Counted from the first letter of the stretch, positions 10,668 through 20,989 are shown. The stretch is DNA of 64,000 bases from CAG-411 sp050875145 (GCA_050875145.1 JBNMLH010000005.1:62001-126000); one strand, 5' to 3'. A program made the numbers and translations. Notes: generated by a model from the letters alone, not told the origin.

Positions 10668-12152
10668 ATGAAAAAAATAGAGTTAGTAGGTGATATTTTA
10701 GCACATGCAGCACAGCATGATTATGGAACGCTGAGTGACAAACATGCTTGTGTTTCTTATAGAGAACTGTATAGAGATGTTATAAAATTTGCCATGTACT
10801 TGCACACAAAATATGAAAATGAACAAATGATTATTTTTGGGGAAAATAGTATTAGGTGGATACAGATTTTTTTTGCAATTGTTGAGTCGGGAAACGTGGC
10901 TGTACCTTTGGATGTGCGATTACAGGAAAAGGAAAGTGCCGCCTTAATTAAAAAAGTAAATGCAAAGGTTATATTTTATGACAGAGAACAAAAAGACAAA
11001 GTAAAAAAAATTTTGCAGAAAAATGAGCAAATTAGACAATGTATTTGTTTTCAAGACTGGGAAGAGAATATGCATGCAGTTTTGCAAATAAAGGAAAAGA
11101 GCAATAAGGATAGACAAAATTCAAATCAGGTTTGTAGTATGTTTTTTACTTCCGGAACAACAGGAAATGCAAAGGCAGTAATGTTGACGCATAAAAATAT
11201 ATGTAGTAATGTACTGGCTATTTGTGAGGGAGACATATACCAGATACAGGATATCCGATTGCTTTCTGTGTTACCGCCCAGTCATGTATATGGACTGGTG
11301 TGTGAGATAATGTGCGGAATTTATAAAAATGTATACATACATATCAATGATGCGATACCTCACTTTTTGGAGAATCTTAAAATAGTTAGACCGGATATTA
11401 TTATGGTGGTACCTATGATGATAGAGTACCTTGTAGTTTGTTTAAAAAAACTTCAAAAAAAATATCCAGAAAAAAGTGCAAAAGAAATTGGAAAGATGCT
11501 TACAGGTGGGCAGTTAAAAAATGTTATATGTGGTGGTGCGCATTTAATTCCCACATATCAAAAGATATTGCAGGATTATGGAATTTATGTAAGGACTGGC
11601 TATGGGATGACAGAATGTGCACCACAGATTGCCACCCATAGCATTGAAGGAGGAAATAAAGAATCGGTTGGAAAGATACTTAACAATGTGCAGGTAAAAA
11701 TAGTGGATCAAGAGATATGGGTTCGTGGAGATAATGTGATGGCAGGGTATTATGAACAGCCGGAAGAAACAGCAAAAGTGTTACAGAATGGATGGCTTCG
11801 AACGGGAGATTTAGGGTATATGGATGAGGAGAGAAACTTATATCTGACAGGAAGAAAGAAAAACTTAATTATTCTAAGTAATGGAGAAAATGTATCACCA
11901 GAAACCATTGAAAATAGATTGTTAGCTTTTTCGAAAATCATTGAAGAGGTAATAGTAAGGGAAGAGAATAATCAGATTGTTGCTCATATATATCCAAGAA
12001 AAAAAATGGAAGTAGAGGAAGAGATAGAAAACAACATCCAAAAAATAATTGATTTAGTAAATACCACAATGCCTAGTTATAGTAAAATTTGTCGCTTTGT
12101 TATTCGAACAGAAAAATTTGAGAGAACAAGCACACAAAAAATAAAGAGATAA
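10668..12152 (+). CDS. Acyl-AMP ligase (ANL superfamily)
   Basis: A 494-aa adenylate-forming enzyme of the acyl/aryl-CoA synthetase type. The P-loop is FFTSGTTGNAKAVMLTH, the A5-type motif YGMTECAPQIA, the hinge region GWLRTGDLGY followed by GRKKNLIILSNGENV, and the C-terminal lysine region is TSTQKIKR. It starts at the base after the U32 stop and is followed 17 bases later by a free carrier protein. The likely job is to activate a carboxylic acid and load it on that carrier as a starter unit. It is a second loading enzyme, because the large NRPS already has its own N-terminal ligase. The substrate cannot be read from sequence; fatty or aromatic acids are both possible. Confidence 0.85.
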   Translation: MKKIELVGDILAHAAQHDYGTLSDKHACVSYRELYRDVIKFAMYLHTKYENEQMIIFGENSIRWIQIFFAIVESGNVAVPLDVRLQEKESAALIKKVNAKVIFYDREQKDKVKKILQKNEQIRQCICFQDWEENMHAVLQIKEKSNKDRQNSNQVCSMFFTSGTTGNAKAVMLTHKNICSNVLAICEGDIYQIQDIRLLSVLPPSHVYGLVCEIMCGIYKNVYIHINDAIPHFLENLKIVRPDIIMVVPMMIEYLVVCLKKLQKKYPEKSAKEIGKMLTGGQLKNVICGGAHLIPTYQKILQDYGIYVRTGYGMTECAPQIATHSIEGGNKESVGKILNNVQVKIVDQEIWVRGDNVMAGYYEQPEETAKVLQNGWLRTGDLGYMDEERNLYLTGRKKNLIILSNGENVSPETIENRLLAFSKIIEEVIVREENNQIVAHIYPRKKMEVEEEIENNIQKIIDLVNTTMPSYSKICRFVIRTEKFERTSTQKIKR

Positions 12153-12169
12153 TTTAAAAGGAGGATATT

Positions 12170-12412
12170 ATGTCAGTAATAGAACAAATTGAAGAAATAT
12201 GGCGAGATACTTTAGATATGGAAGATGATGAAAAAATCAGCCATGAAAAAACTTTTTTTGAAATGGGAGGTAACTCTCTTACAGCGATGATTGTATTGGA
12301 TGAAATTAAAGAAACTTTTTCCCTACAGATTGAAGTAAATGAATTATATCAAAATGATACGATTGAAAAAGTCGCAGAATTAGTAGAAAAGAAGTTAACT
12401 GAAGTACAATAA
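12170..12412 (+). CDS. Free-standing acyl/peptidyl carrier protein
   Basis: An 80-aa carrier protein. The phosphopantetheine site is EMGGNSLTAM with serine S36; acidic helices surround it, and length is normal for the family. A good AAAAGGAGG ribosome site lies 8 bases before the ATG. It sits between a ligase and a type II thioesterase, so it most likely receives the ligase product and presents it to the Cy domain of the 1399-aa synthetase, which itself begins directly with a Cy domain and has no own starter carrier. Confidence 0.9.
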   Translation: MSVIEQIEEIWRDTLDMEDDEKISHEKTFFEMGGNSLTAMIVLDEIKETFSLQIEVNELYQNDTIEKVAELVEKKLTEVQ

Positions 12413-12428
12413 GGAATGGAGGAACAAG

Positions 12429-13151
12429 GTGAAATTAATATGTTTTGCACATGCAGGTGGTTTCGCATCGTATTATTCCTTTCTACGTGCGGAGGCATTT
12501 TCAGGAGTGGATGAGGTTATTTGTTATGAATATCCTGGGCGTGGCACAAGAAGTGGAGAAAGGCCGTTTGAAAGTATGCAAGAGGCAATTAGCTGTATTG
12601 CGAACGAAATGAAAGAGTTAGCAGTATCAGAAAAATTAATTTTTTTAGGATACAGTATGGGTGCATATATTGCTTACGAGGTTGCACTACATATGAAGAA
12701 AAAATTTCGATGTGAACCACAACTGGTGTGTATTGTCAGTCAAGTACCACCAGAGGAATATCAGGAGATTACAGAGGATTATAGTAATGATGAGAAACTG
12801 ACAGACTATCTGGTATCTATGGGTGGAATAGAGGAAAAGTTAAAAAACAACAAGGAAGTATTATCTTATTTTTTGCAGGTAGTTCGGACTGATTTTAAAC
12901 TTTTACAAGGCTATTCACCATCTAAAAAACAAGAAGTAAAAATTAAAAAAATGGCAGTTCTTTATGGAAAACAAGACCAGATAATACAAGAGAAAACAAT
13001 AGAAAATTGGAAAAATTATGCGGATTTGTTTTTAGGCAAAAAAAAATTTCATGGTGGTCATTTTTTTGTAATGCAATATAAACATAGTTTTTTAGAATGG
13101 ATCAATTATTACATTGAGCAGGCCACAGATGTTACAGAAGAAAGGGGATAA
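12429..13151 (+). CDS. Type II thioesterase of the NRPS cluster
   Basis: A 240-aa alpha/beta-hydrolase of the GrsT/YbtT type. The N-terminal FAHAGG, YPGRGTR, the nucleophile motif GYSMGAY with S76, the acid region YGKQDQI and the histidine region FHGGHFFV are all present. Such enzymes clear misprimed or stalled groups from carrier domains. The GTG start is preceded by GGAGGAAC. The stop is 2 bases before the next synthetase, indicating translational coupling. A yersiniabactin-like cluster would be expected to hold such an editing enzyme. Confidence 0.9.
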   Translation: MKLICFAHAGGFASYYSFLRAEAFSGVDEVICYEYPGRGTRSGERPFESMQEAISCIANEMKELAVSEKLIFLGYSMGAYIAYEVALHMKKKFRCEPQLVCIVSQVPPEEYQEITEDYSNDEKLTDYLVSMGGIEEKLKNNKEVLSYFLQVVRTDFKLLQGYSPSKKQEVKIKKMAVLYGKQDQIIQEKTIENWKNYADLFLGKKKFHGGHFFVMQYKHSFLEWINYYIEQATDVTEERG

Positions 13152-13153
13152 AA

Positions 13154-16100
13154 ATGAGGTTTCCACTTACACGCGTGCAAATGGCCTATTTAATGGGAAG
13201 AAGCCAGGAATTTAATGGTCAGGTAGCAACACATGCTTATTATGAATTTAAAAATTCACTTAACATTTCTCAATATGAAAAAGCGGTGAATACTGTAATT
13301 AAGCGTCATGAGGCTCTACGTACAGTTATTGAGGAAGATGGAACACAATATGTTTTGGATATAAATCCATATTTTACAATACCAATTGTAGATATGACAG
13401 GAAAAAGTGAAGAAGAACAACAGGAATATATAAAGAAAAAAAGAAAAGAACTTTCACATAAAATTTTTCCTGTTGGGAGCTGGCCGATGTTTGACATGGA
13501 AGCAATACAATTGGGAAAAGAGAGTGTTTATTTATTTTTTAATTTTGATCTTTTAATTGCAGATGGAAGCAGTATGAAATTATTTTTAAAGGAGGTGGCA
13601 GAAGAATACCTTCATCCTAATATAAACCATGTAGAGATGCCAGTACAATTTCGAGAGTATATTGCATATAGTCAAAAGAAAAAACAAGGGGAAAAATACA
13701 AGAAGGATAAAGCGTTTTGGGTGGAACAAATAGAGGATTTTCCATTAGCACCGGAATTACCTTATAAGCTAGATGTAAAAAAGGAAAATGTGACATTTGC
13801 ACGCTTAGAAAAAAAGATACCTGTAATGGTATGGAAAAAATTTAGAGAGCATGTACAAGAAAAAGGATTACCAACTTCAATGGTTCTTCTTACAATCTAT
13901 GTTTCCGCATTGGCTAATTATACAAGGCAGGATCGTTTTACCATTAATGTTACGCTTTCTAATAGAGGTAAAATGAATGGAAAGCTGAAAGATAGTATTG
14001 GTGATTTTACATCACTTATGTTATTACCTATTAACATAAAAGGATTGTCGTTAGATTTTTGGGAAAGAGTAAACCAAGTACAGGAACAGTTTATACACTA
14101 TTATAAGCATGCTTCTTATGATGGAGTTGATTTTGAACAGGAAATTAGAAAATATCATCAAACGGAGAAGCAAATCTCCTTTCCAATTGTATTTACCAGT
14201 ATGGAGGAAATGAGTGGTGAAATGCAAATTGAACCAGTAATGGGAGAACAAAAGTTTAGCATTAGTCAGACTTCACAAGTATATTTGGATTTCCAGATAA
14301 TACAGATTAGAGATTCTATGAATTTTACATGGGATTATGCAACAAATCAATATGAGGGGGAAGTAATGCAAAAAATATTTTCGGATTTTACCTTTTTATT
14401 AGATGCAGTTTTACAAGAACAAGAAAAAGGGATCTTGCAGGATAGGATTTATACAGAAAGAGAGAGGGAAGTCTTTTGTTCTTATAACCAAACCACAGAG
14501 AGAATATGTCAGCAAACATTACAGGATATTTTGAGGGAGGCATGGAGCAAAAATCAAAAACAAATAGCATTAGTAGATAACTGGAGTAAAATGACATATG
14601 CAGAATTAAACCAGAAATCCGATTGTGTGGCGGCATATCTATCGGAACAGGGAGTACAGGCAGGTGAATTTGTGGCTGTACAGGCGAAACGAAAATGTAG
14701 CACTATAGTTTCTATTTTAGGAATTATTAAAGTGGGAGCTGCATATGTAGCAATTGATCCGGATTATCCCAAAGCGAGACAAGAGTATATTTTACAACAT
14801 TGTGGATGTAAATGTATGTTGACGGGAGAGGAAATAGTAACAGGTAAAGTTTTTAAGCCATCAGAAAATAATAAGGCAAAAAAGCAGGACATTGCATATA
14901 TTATTTATACTTCTGGAAGTACAGGAAATCCAAAAGGTGTAGAAATTACTCATGAATCCGTAACAAATACAATAGTAGATATGAATCATAGATTTGGAAT
15001 TTGTAGTACAGATACTATTTTAGGTGTATCTTCCTATTGCTTTGATTTGTCTGTATATGACATATTCGGAAGTATATTAGCTGGTGCAACTCACAGAATT
15101 GCATCAGAAGCAAGGAACATTGCACAAATTAAGAAATATTTACTAGAGGATAAAATTACAGTATGGAATAGTGTGCCGGCTATTTTTCAATTGACTTTAG
15201 AAGCATTTTTACCGGGAGAGGAAAGTGATGTATTGAGAAGAGTGTTTTTAAGTGGAGATTTTATTCCTGTAGGATTAGTGGAAAAGGCTGGAGAGTATGT
15301 GCCAGAAGCAAGTGTGATAAGCTTAGGTGGAGCGACAGAAGCAGCTATATGGTCTATTTATTATCCACTTAGCTATATGTCGGAACAGCGGACAAGAGTA
15401 CCCTATGGTTTTCCATTATCAAATCAGCAATGCTATGTTCTTGATACAAAGGGAAGGCAGACAAATTTTGGCGTAGAGGGAGAAATATGCATTGGTGGTA
15501 CAGGTTTGGCAAAAGGGTATCATTTGGAAAACGAACTTACGAAAAGAGCCTTTTTTGAACATCCCCAATTTGGAAGGCTTTATCGAACTGGTGATTTAGG
15601 TGTGTTCCAAAAGGAAGGATATATTGATATTTTGGGAAGAGTAGATCAACAGGTTAAAGTAAATGGATTTCGTATAGAAACGGCTGAAATAGAAAGTGTA
15701 GTTGAACAAAACGAACTTGTGGAGCAGGCAATTGTGTCTGTATCAGCTTTGAACAAACAAAAGAGATTGGGATTGTACTTGAAGCCTAAAATCAGGAAGG
15801 AATATCATAAAGATAACTTATGGGAGAAAATTACCCAAGTTGCTATATCAGAAAGCGAGAATATTGATGAGGATTGGAAAAAAGAAAAAGTATATGTACA
15901 GAATAAAGAGGCAGATGATTTTGCTGGATTAGTTATCTATTATTATATTGGAAAATTGACAGGAAATATACAGAAACCAATAGAAATGACTACAGAAGAA
16001 GTTATTGCAAAGACGAAAATACGTCCTATTTATCAGAAAATTGTAAAGGCATGGATGGATTGGCTTTGCAAGGAAAATAAAATAAGGAAGGAGAGAGAAA

Positions 16101-17353
16101 AATATATAATAGATGAACAGATATTTCCTGATTTAGCAGAAGTGTTGACACAACTAAATGTATTAGAAAAAAAGGGAAATCGAAATATGGAATATCTAAG
16201 ACAATGTATTCTGCATATAGAAGAGATTTTAAAAGGAAAAGTAAATGCAGTAACGTATTTGTTCCCTAATGGAGCGTTGCAAAATGCAGAAGGTATTTAT
16301 CAAAAAAATCCTATATCACAATACTTTAATCGAATTGTAGCCAAAATCGTTAAAACAATAGAAAAAGAAAAGGAGGGACCTGTAAATATATTAGAAGTTG
16401 GTGCTGGAACAGGAGGGACTACTGATCCAGTGTTAGAACAATTGAGTGGAAAAGAGATTCGATATTTCTTTACAGATATATCTGATTTTTTTACGAAAGA
16501 AGCTAAAAAAAGGTATGCAAATAAATCTTTTGTTAAATATGGTTCCTATAATATTGATGAAATGCCACAAAAACAGGGGATGCAGTTAGAAAAGCAACAT
16601 GTAATCTTAGCTGCCAATGTATTGCATGATTCCAAAGATGTTAAAAAAACGATACAGTATTTATGGGATATGCTTGAACCGGAAGGAATACTTGTAATAA
16701 TAGAAATGACAAAAGATACAGGCATGCAGCTTATCTCTACTCGCCTAATAGAAGGGTATTCAAATTATGATGATTTCCGAAAAAAGAAGAATTCACCGCT
16801 TTTGTCAGGACAGGAGTGGATGCAGTTGTTAAAAGAGAATCGTTTTTCGGCAGTTCAGTTATATCCAAATGATAAAAAATTAGATATACATTTAGGAGAA
16901 CATGTTATTCTTGCAAAGAAAGAAAATACAAGAGCCTATTTGAGAAAGTCAGAATTGACAGAGCTGAAACAGCAATTATTAGAAAAACTTCCAATTTATA
17001 TGGTTCCAACGGAGATTATGCAGCTTTCTAAAATTCCGTTGAGTGGAAATGGTAAAGTGGAAAGGGGAAAACTTCCATCTATTTCAAGTGTCAAAATGGA
17101 ACATATTGAAATTCAACAACCAAGAACCGAAATTGAAAAAAAATTGTTTGATATTTGGAATGATAATCTGGAGACTTCTGAGTTTGGTATATATGAAAAC
17201 TTTTTTCACATTGGGGGAGATTCTATCATAATGCTGAAAATAGTGTCTGAAATTAAAGAAAGGTTTCATTGTGCTTATGATTTTAAAGAATTTATGGCAC
17301 ATGGAACAATTGCAGAAATCGCAAAACATATTGAATCAAGGGTTAATTCATAA
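13154..17353 (+). CDS. Non-ribosomal peptide synthetase, Cy-A(MT)-PCP
   Basis: A 1399-aa single module. It opens at once with the Cy motif LTRVQMAYLMGR and has the DxxxxD motif DLLIAD and SQTSQVYLDF. The A domain (from about 465) has YTSGSTGNPKG near 586 and code residues from FDLSVYD, WNSVPAIF, LSGDFIP and LGGATEAAIWSIYY, again the cysteine pattern. A SAM methyltransferase is inserted in the A domain (EVGAGTGGTTDP near 1083; LAANVLHDSKD), after which the A domain resumes (LSGNGKVERGKL) and a PCP with S1357 ends the protein. This resembles PchF and the HMWP1 Cys module. PchF N-methylates its ring; the HMWP1 domain C-methylates, so the site cannot be decided here. There is no thioesterase, so the chain must pass to another protein, presumably the 2898-aa synthetase. 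Confidence 0.93.
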   Translation: MRFPLTRVQMAYLMGRSQEFNGQVATHAYYEFKNSLNISQYEKAVNTVIKRHEALRTVIEEDGTQYVLDINPYFTIPIVDMTGKSEEEQQEYIKKKRKELSHKIFPVGSWPMFDMEAIQLGKESVYLFFNFDLLIADGSSMKLFLKEVAEEYLHPNINHVEMPVQFREYIAYSQKKKQGEKYKKDKAFWVEQIEDFPLAPELPYKLDVKKENVTFARLEKKIPVMVWKKFREHVQEKGLPTSMVLLTIYVSALANYTRQDRFTINVTLSNRGKMNGKLKDSIGDFTSLMLLPINIKGLSLDFWERVNQVQEQFIHYYKHASYDGVDFEQEIRKYHQTEKQISFPIVFTSMEEMSGEMQIEPVMGEQKFSISQTSQVYLDFQIIQIRDSMNFTWDYATNQYEGEVMQKIFSDFTFLLDAVLQEQEKGILQDRIYTEREREVFCSYNQTTERICQQTLQDILREAWSKNQKQIALVDNWSKMTYAELNQKSDCVAAYLSEQGVQAGEFVAVQAKRKCSTIVSILGIIKVGAAYVAIDPDYPKARQEYILQHCGCKCMLTGEEIVTGKVFKPSENNKAKKQDIAYIIYTSGSTGNPKGVEITHESVTNTIVDMNHRFGICSTDTILGVSSYCFDLSVYDIFGSILAGATHRIASEARNIAQIKKYLLEDKITVWNSVPAIFQLTLEAFLPGEESDVLRRVFLSGDFIPVGLVEKAGEYVPEASVISLGGATEAAIWSIYYPLSYMSEQRTRVPYGFPLSNQQCYVLDTKGRQTNFGVEGEICIGGTGLAKGYHLENELTKRAFFEHPQFGRLYRTGDLGVFQKEGYIDILGRVDQQVKVNGFRIETAEIESVVEQNELVEQAIVSVSALNKQKRLGLYLKPKIRKEYHKDNLWEKITQVAISESENIDEDWKKEKVYVQNKEADDFAGLVIYYYIGKLTGNIQKPIEMTTEEVIAKTKIRPIYQKIVKAWMDWLCKENKIRKEREKYIIDEQIFPDLAEVLTQLNVLEKKGNRNMEYLRQCILHIEEILKGKVNAVTYLFPNGALQNAEGIYQKNPISQYFNRIVAKIVKTIEKEKEGPVNILEVGAGTGGTTDPVLEQLSGKEIRYFFTDISDFFTKEAKKRYANKSFVKYGSYNIDEMPQKQGMQLEKQHVILAANVLHDSKDVKKTIQYLWDMLEPEGILVIIEMTKDTGMQLISTRLIEGYSNYDDFRKKKNSPLLSGQEWMQLLKENRFSAVQLYPNDKKLDIHLGEHVILAKKENTRAYLRKSELTELKQQLLEKLPIYMVPTEIMQLSKIPLSGNGKVERGKLPSISSVKMEHIEIQQPRTEIEKKLFDIWNDNLETSEFGIYENFFHIGGDSIIMLKIVSEIKERFHCAYDFKEFMAHGTIAEIAKHIESRVNS

Positions 17354-17478
17354 ATAAAACAGTGGTGATATACCCTGCTTAAGTAGTTGAAAGGATGCAA
17401 AATATAAAAGGAAAGGATAACACAAGCATATAACGTATGTTGTTTGTGTCTGCATTATATGCAGAGATTGGTGAAAAC

Positions 17479-19236
17479 ATGAATAAACAAAATACAAAGA
17501 AAAAAGAAAATACTGCTACAAATCGATTAATGGAATTTGCTAAAAGACATTCACAAGAGTTTGGATTGTCTATGTTTTTTGCAATTTTGGGTGTGGCAGC
17601 AGGGATGGTTCCCTATGTTGGTGTGGCACAGATCATTAAGAAATTGGTAGAAGGTTGTAGAGAAGAAAATATTTATCTTAAGTGGTGTTTCATATGTTTG
17701 GCTGGCTTTGCGGGACGTGCCATCTTTATGGGAGTATCTACATCTATTTCTCACACAGCAACCTATCAGACATTGAGGGAAATTAGAGAGGAGCTTTTGA
17801 GAAAACTTTCAAGATGTCCTATGGGATACTTATTAGAAAAGCCTTCTGGAGAATTAAAGAATATCGTAATTGAAAAGGTGGAAAGTATGGAACGCTTTTT
17901 GGCACATATGATTCCTGAATTGACAGCATATTTGGCGGTTCCGGTATTTTTAATTGTATATGTATTTATTGTTGATTGGAGAATGGGATTGGTAACTTTC
18001 ATTACAACACCAATTGCTATTGTGTGTTGCTGTGGAATGCTAATCGGGTATGAAGAAAAGTTTAACGGATTTATGAATGCAGGAAAACGTATGAGTTCTG
18101 TTGTTGTGGAATACATAAAAGGAATTGAGGTAATAAAAACATTTCATCAGACAGGAAGTGCATATAAAAAATATACAGAGGCAGTTAATGATAATGCAAA
18201 ATATGCATTAAACTGGATGAAAGGAACACAATTATTTATGTCTATGACATTGACGATAATGCCTGCAATTTTGATTTCTGTATTACCTATTGGTATGATT
18301 TTTTATACAAATGATTCTCTTAGTGCAACCGATTTTCTTACTGTAATTGTGGTAGGAATGGGAATTATGGGACCGTTACTTTCTGTTATGAAATATTCGG
18401 ATGCAATGACCCAGATTGAATCTCAGATGGGGGATATATGCAAAGTGCTTGATGTGCCTGAATTAAAGAGAAGTGAAAGTAATACAGAATTAAAAAATGG
18501 AAAAGTTGTAATGGAGCATGTATCCTTTTCCTATAATGAAGATGTAACTGAGGAAAATATGGTATTAAAAGATGTTAATTTAGTTATCGAACCAGGAACA
18601 ATGACTGCCTTGGTTGGCCCTTCTGGTGGTGGTAAATCTACAATTGGAAAATTAATAGCAGGTTTTTGGGATGTAAATTCGGGTAAAATTACAATTGATG
18701 GAACGGAATTAAGTCAATTATCGCAGGAACAGATTGCAAATAGTATTGCATATGTTGCACAAGATAATTTCTTGTTTAATGATACTATTATGGAAAATAT
18801 TCGTATAGGAAGGCAAGGAGCAAGTGATGAGGAAGTTATTGCTATTGCCAAAGCTTGTGGATGTCATGAATTTATTATGCAATTGGAAAATGGTTATGAA
18901 ACAGTTGCTGGTGATATGGGAGGACATTTATCAGGAGGAGAAAGACAACGTGTGGCTATTGCAAGAGCTATGTTAAAAGATGCGCCGATTGTAATTCTAG
19001 ATGAAGCAACTGCGTTTGCAGATCCAGAAAATGAGGCAGCAATCCAAAATGCAGTAGGACAGTTGATTAAGGATAAAACAGTAATTGTAATTGCACACCG
19101 TTTAGGAACTGTTGTGAATGCAGACAATATTATTGTTGTAAAGTCAGGTTCAATCTGCGAGACAGGAACACATGAGCAATTATTAAAGAGTGGAAAAACC
19201 TATGGTTCTCTTTGGAGTGCATATTGTGGAAATTAA
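17479..19236 (+). CDS. ABC transporter half-exporter (permease-ATPase), YbtP/IrtA-like
   Basis: An N-terminal six-helix membrane domain followed by an ATPase with Walker A GPSGGGKSTIGK, signature LSGGERQRVAIARA, Walker B VILDEATAFADPENE and the H-loop AHR. This is the type I exporter fold used by YbtP/YbtQ and IrtA/IrtB, which handle metal-siderophore complexes. ATG 17479 is preferred over 17437 because GGTGA lies just before it, whereas the upstream start has its GGAAAGG about 20 bases away. It follows the synthetase by 125 bases and is followed at once by a second half-transporter, so a heterodimer is expected. Direction of transport is not shown by the sequence. Confidence 0.88.
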   Translation: MNKQNTKKKENTATNRLMEFAKRHSQEFGLSMFFAILGVAAGMVPYVGVAQIIKKLVEGCREENIYLKWCFICLAGFAGRAIFMGVSTSISHTATYQTLREIREELLRKLSRCPMGYLLEKPSGELKNIVIEKVESMERFLAHMIPELTAYLAVPVFLIVYVFIVDWRMGLVTFITTPIAIVCCCGMLIGYEEKFNGFMNAGKRMSSVVVEYIKGIEVIKTFHQTGSAYKKYTEAVNDNAKYALNWMKGTQLFMSMTLTIMPAILISVLPIGMIFYTNDSLSATDFLTVIVVGMGIMGPLLSVMKYSDAMTQIESQMGDICKVLDVPELKRSESNTELKNGKVVMEHVSFSYNEDVTEENMVLKDVNLVIEPGTMTALVGPSGGGKSTIGKLIAGFWDVNSGKITIDGTELSQLSQEQIANSIAYVAQDNFLFNDTIMENIRIGRQGASDEEVIAIAKACGCHEFIMQLENGYETVAGDMGGHLSGGERQRVAIARAMLKDAPIVILDEATAFADPENEAAIQNAVGQLIKDKTVIVIAHRLGTVVNADNIIVVKSGSICETGTHEQLLKSGKTYGSLWSAYCGN

Positions 19237-19248
19237 TGAAAGGGTTAG

Positions 19249-20989
19249 GTGAAAGTAATTATGTTACAAACGTTTCGAAATATATTTAATTTTTCCCAAA
19301 AGCGAAAAGGAATTTTAGTACAGTCTATCATTTTTAATATTTTACATTCTATTTTTGATATTATGCAGTTTGGTGCGTTATATTTGGTGATTCATGCATT
19401 GTTTGATCGTGATATTAAAAATGCAGGATTGAACGCATTTATCTTGATGGTAATTAGTGTACTTGGTCAAATTATCATGGATTACAATTCTAATTTACGT
19501 CAAACCAAGGCGGGATATTTTATGGCTGCTGATAAACGTATTGATATTGGAGAGCGTATGAAGTATATGCCAATGGGTTACTTTAACCAAAATAGCATAG
19601 GTAATATTACAGCAGTTGCAACAAATTTGATGTCAGATGTAGAATATAATGCACCAAAGGTTACTTAATACAATGGTATCAGGAGCTATTTATACGGTTG
19701 TACTAGCAGTTGTTGTTGTTGCATATCGATGGGAAATTGGGTTAATTATGATTTTAGCAATTATGGTTTATTTATTAATTAACTATTTTATGCAAAAATC
19801 AGCAAAAGAATTACTTCCACAAAGACAGGAAGTAGAAAGAAAAATGGTAGAGGATGTATTAGAATATATTCAGGGAATGCATGTGGTAAAGGCATTTCAT
19901 TTGGGCGAAAAAAATCAAAAAAAGGTAAGTCAATCTGTACATAAAAATATGGAGATTAATCTTGCTATTGAAAAAAAGTTTGTTCCGTATATGGCAATTG
20001 CTGAATTTGTACTTTATGGTGCTACAGTAGCAATTTTTTATGTTAGTATTCATTTATTTCTTGCTGGAAACATAAAGATTTGGGATTGTATTCTAATTTT
20101 AATTGCAGCATTTTATTTATTCCGTCAATTAATGATGGCAGGAAGTATGTCATCATTACTTCGAATTATGGATGCTTCAATGGAGCAGGTAAAAAAATTG
20201 GAAGAAGTAGAGCTTATGGACATTGATGGGGTAGATAAAAAACCGAAAAACTTAGATATTTCATTAAAAAATGTATCTTTTTCTTATGATAATAAACAGG
20301 TAATTAAAAATGTAAGTCTGGATATCCCAGAAAAATCGACCGTTGCTATTGTAGGACATTCTGGAAGTGGAAAGACGACTCTTTGTAATTTGATTACTCG
20401 ATTTTGGGATGTTAAAGAGGGATCTATTACTTTAGGGGGAGAAGACATTAGAAGCTATACATTAGATAGTTTGTTAGATTGCATTAGTGTTGTATTCCAA
20501 AATGTATATTTATTTGAGGATACGATTGCAAATAATATAAAATTTGGCAAACCAGATGCTACAATGGAAGAAATTCAGGAGGCTGCCAAAAAAGCATGTT
20601 GTCATGATTTTATTATGGCATTGCCAAATAAATATGATACAATAATTACTGAAGGTGGCGGAACTATTTCTGGAGGCGAAAAGCAACGTATTTCTATTGC
20701 AAGAGCAATTCTCAAAAATGCACCAATCATTATTTTGGATGAGGCAACGGCGAGTGTAGATCCGGAAAATGAAAATGAATTGGAAAAAGCAATTGAGGAA
20801 CTAACAAGAAATAAGACTATTATTATGATTGCACATAGATTAAAGACAGTAAGACATGCAGATCAAATTGTTGTATTAGAACAGGGAGAGATTGTAGAAC
20901 GTGGAACACATGAAGCGCTGGAAAAAGAAAATGGAATCTATGCAGGATTTATTCATCTTATTGAGGCAGCAAGTGGTTGGAAGTTATAG
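19249..20989 (+). pseudogene. Second ABC half-exporter, split by a +1 frameshift
   Basis: Two overlapping frames together make one half-transporter. The first (GTG 19249 or ATG 19261, to the stop at 19668) carries the first membrane helices and ends YNAPKVT-stop. The second continues with LNTMVSGAIYTVVLAVVV and runs to 20989, with Walker A GHSGSGKTTLCN, signature ISGGEKQRISIARA and Walker B IIILDEATASVDPENE. The frame break is at about 19660-19668 (gttacttaat): one extra base converts Val-Leu-Asn into Val-Thr-stop. The rest is intact and well conserved, so this is either a recent mutation, a sequencing or assembly error, or a recoding site. It should pair with the preceding half-exporter. Confidence 0.85.

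Noticed and set aside
19649..20989. Separate ABC gene starting at 19649
   Set aside because: The supposed start overlaps the preceding frame and lacks half of the membrane domain; joining both frames gives one normal half-exporter.
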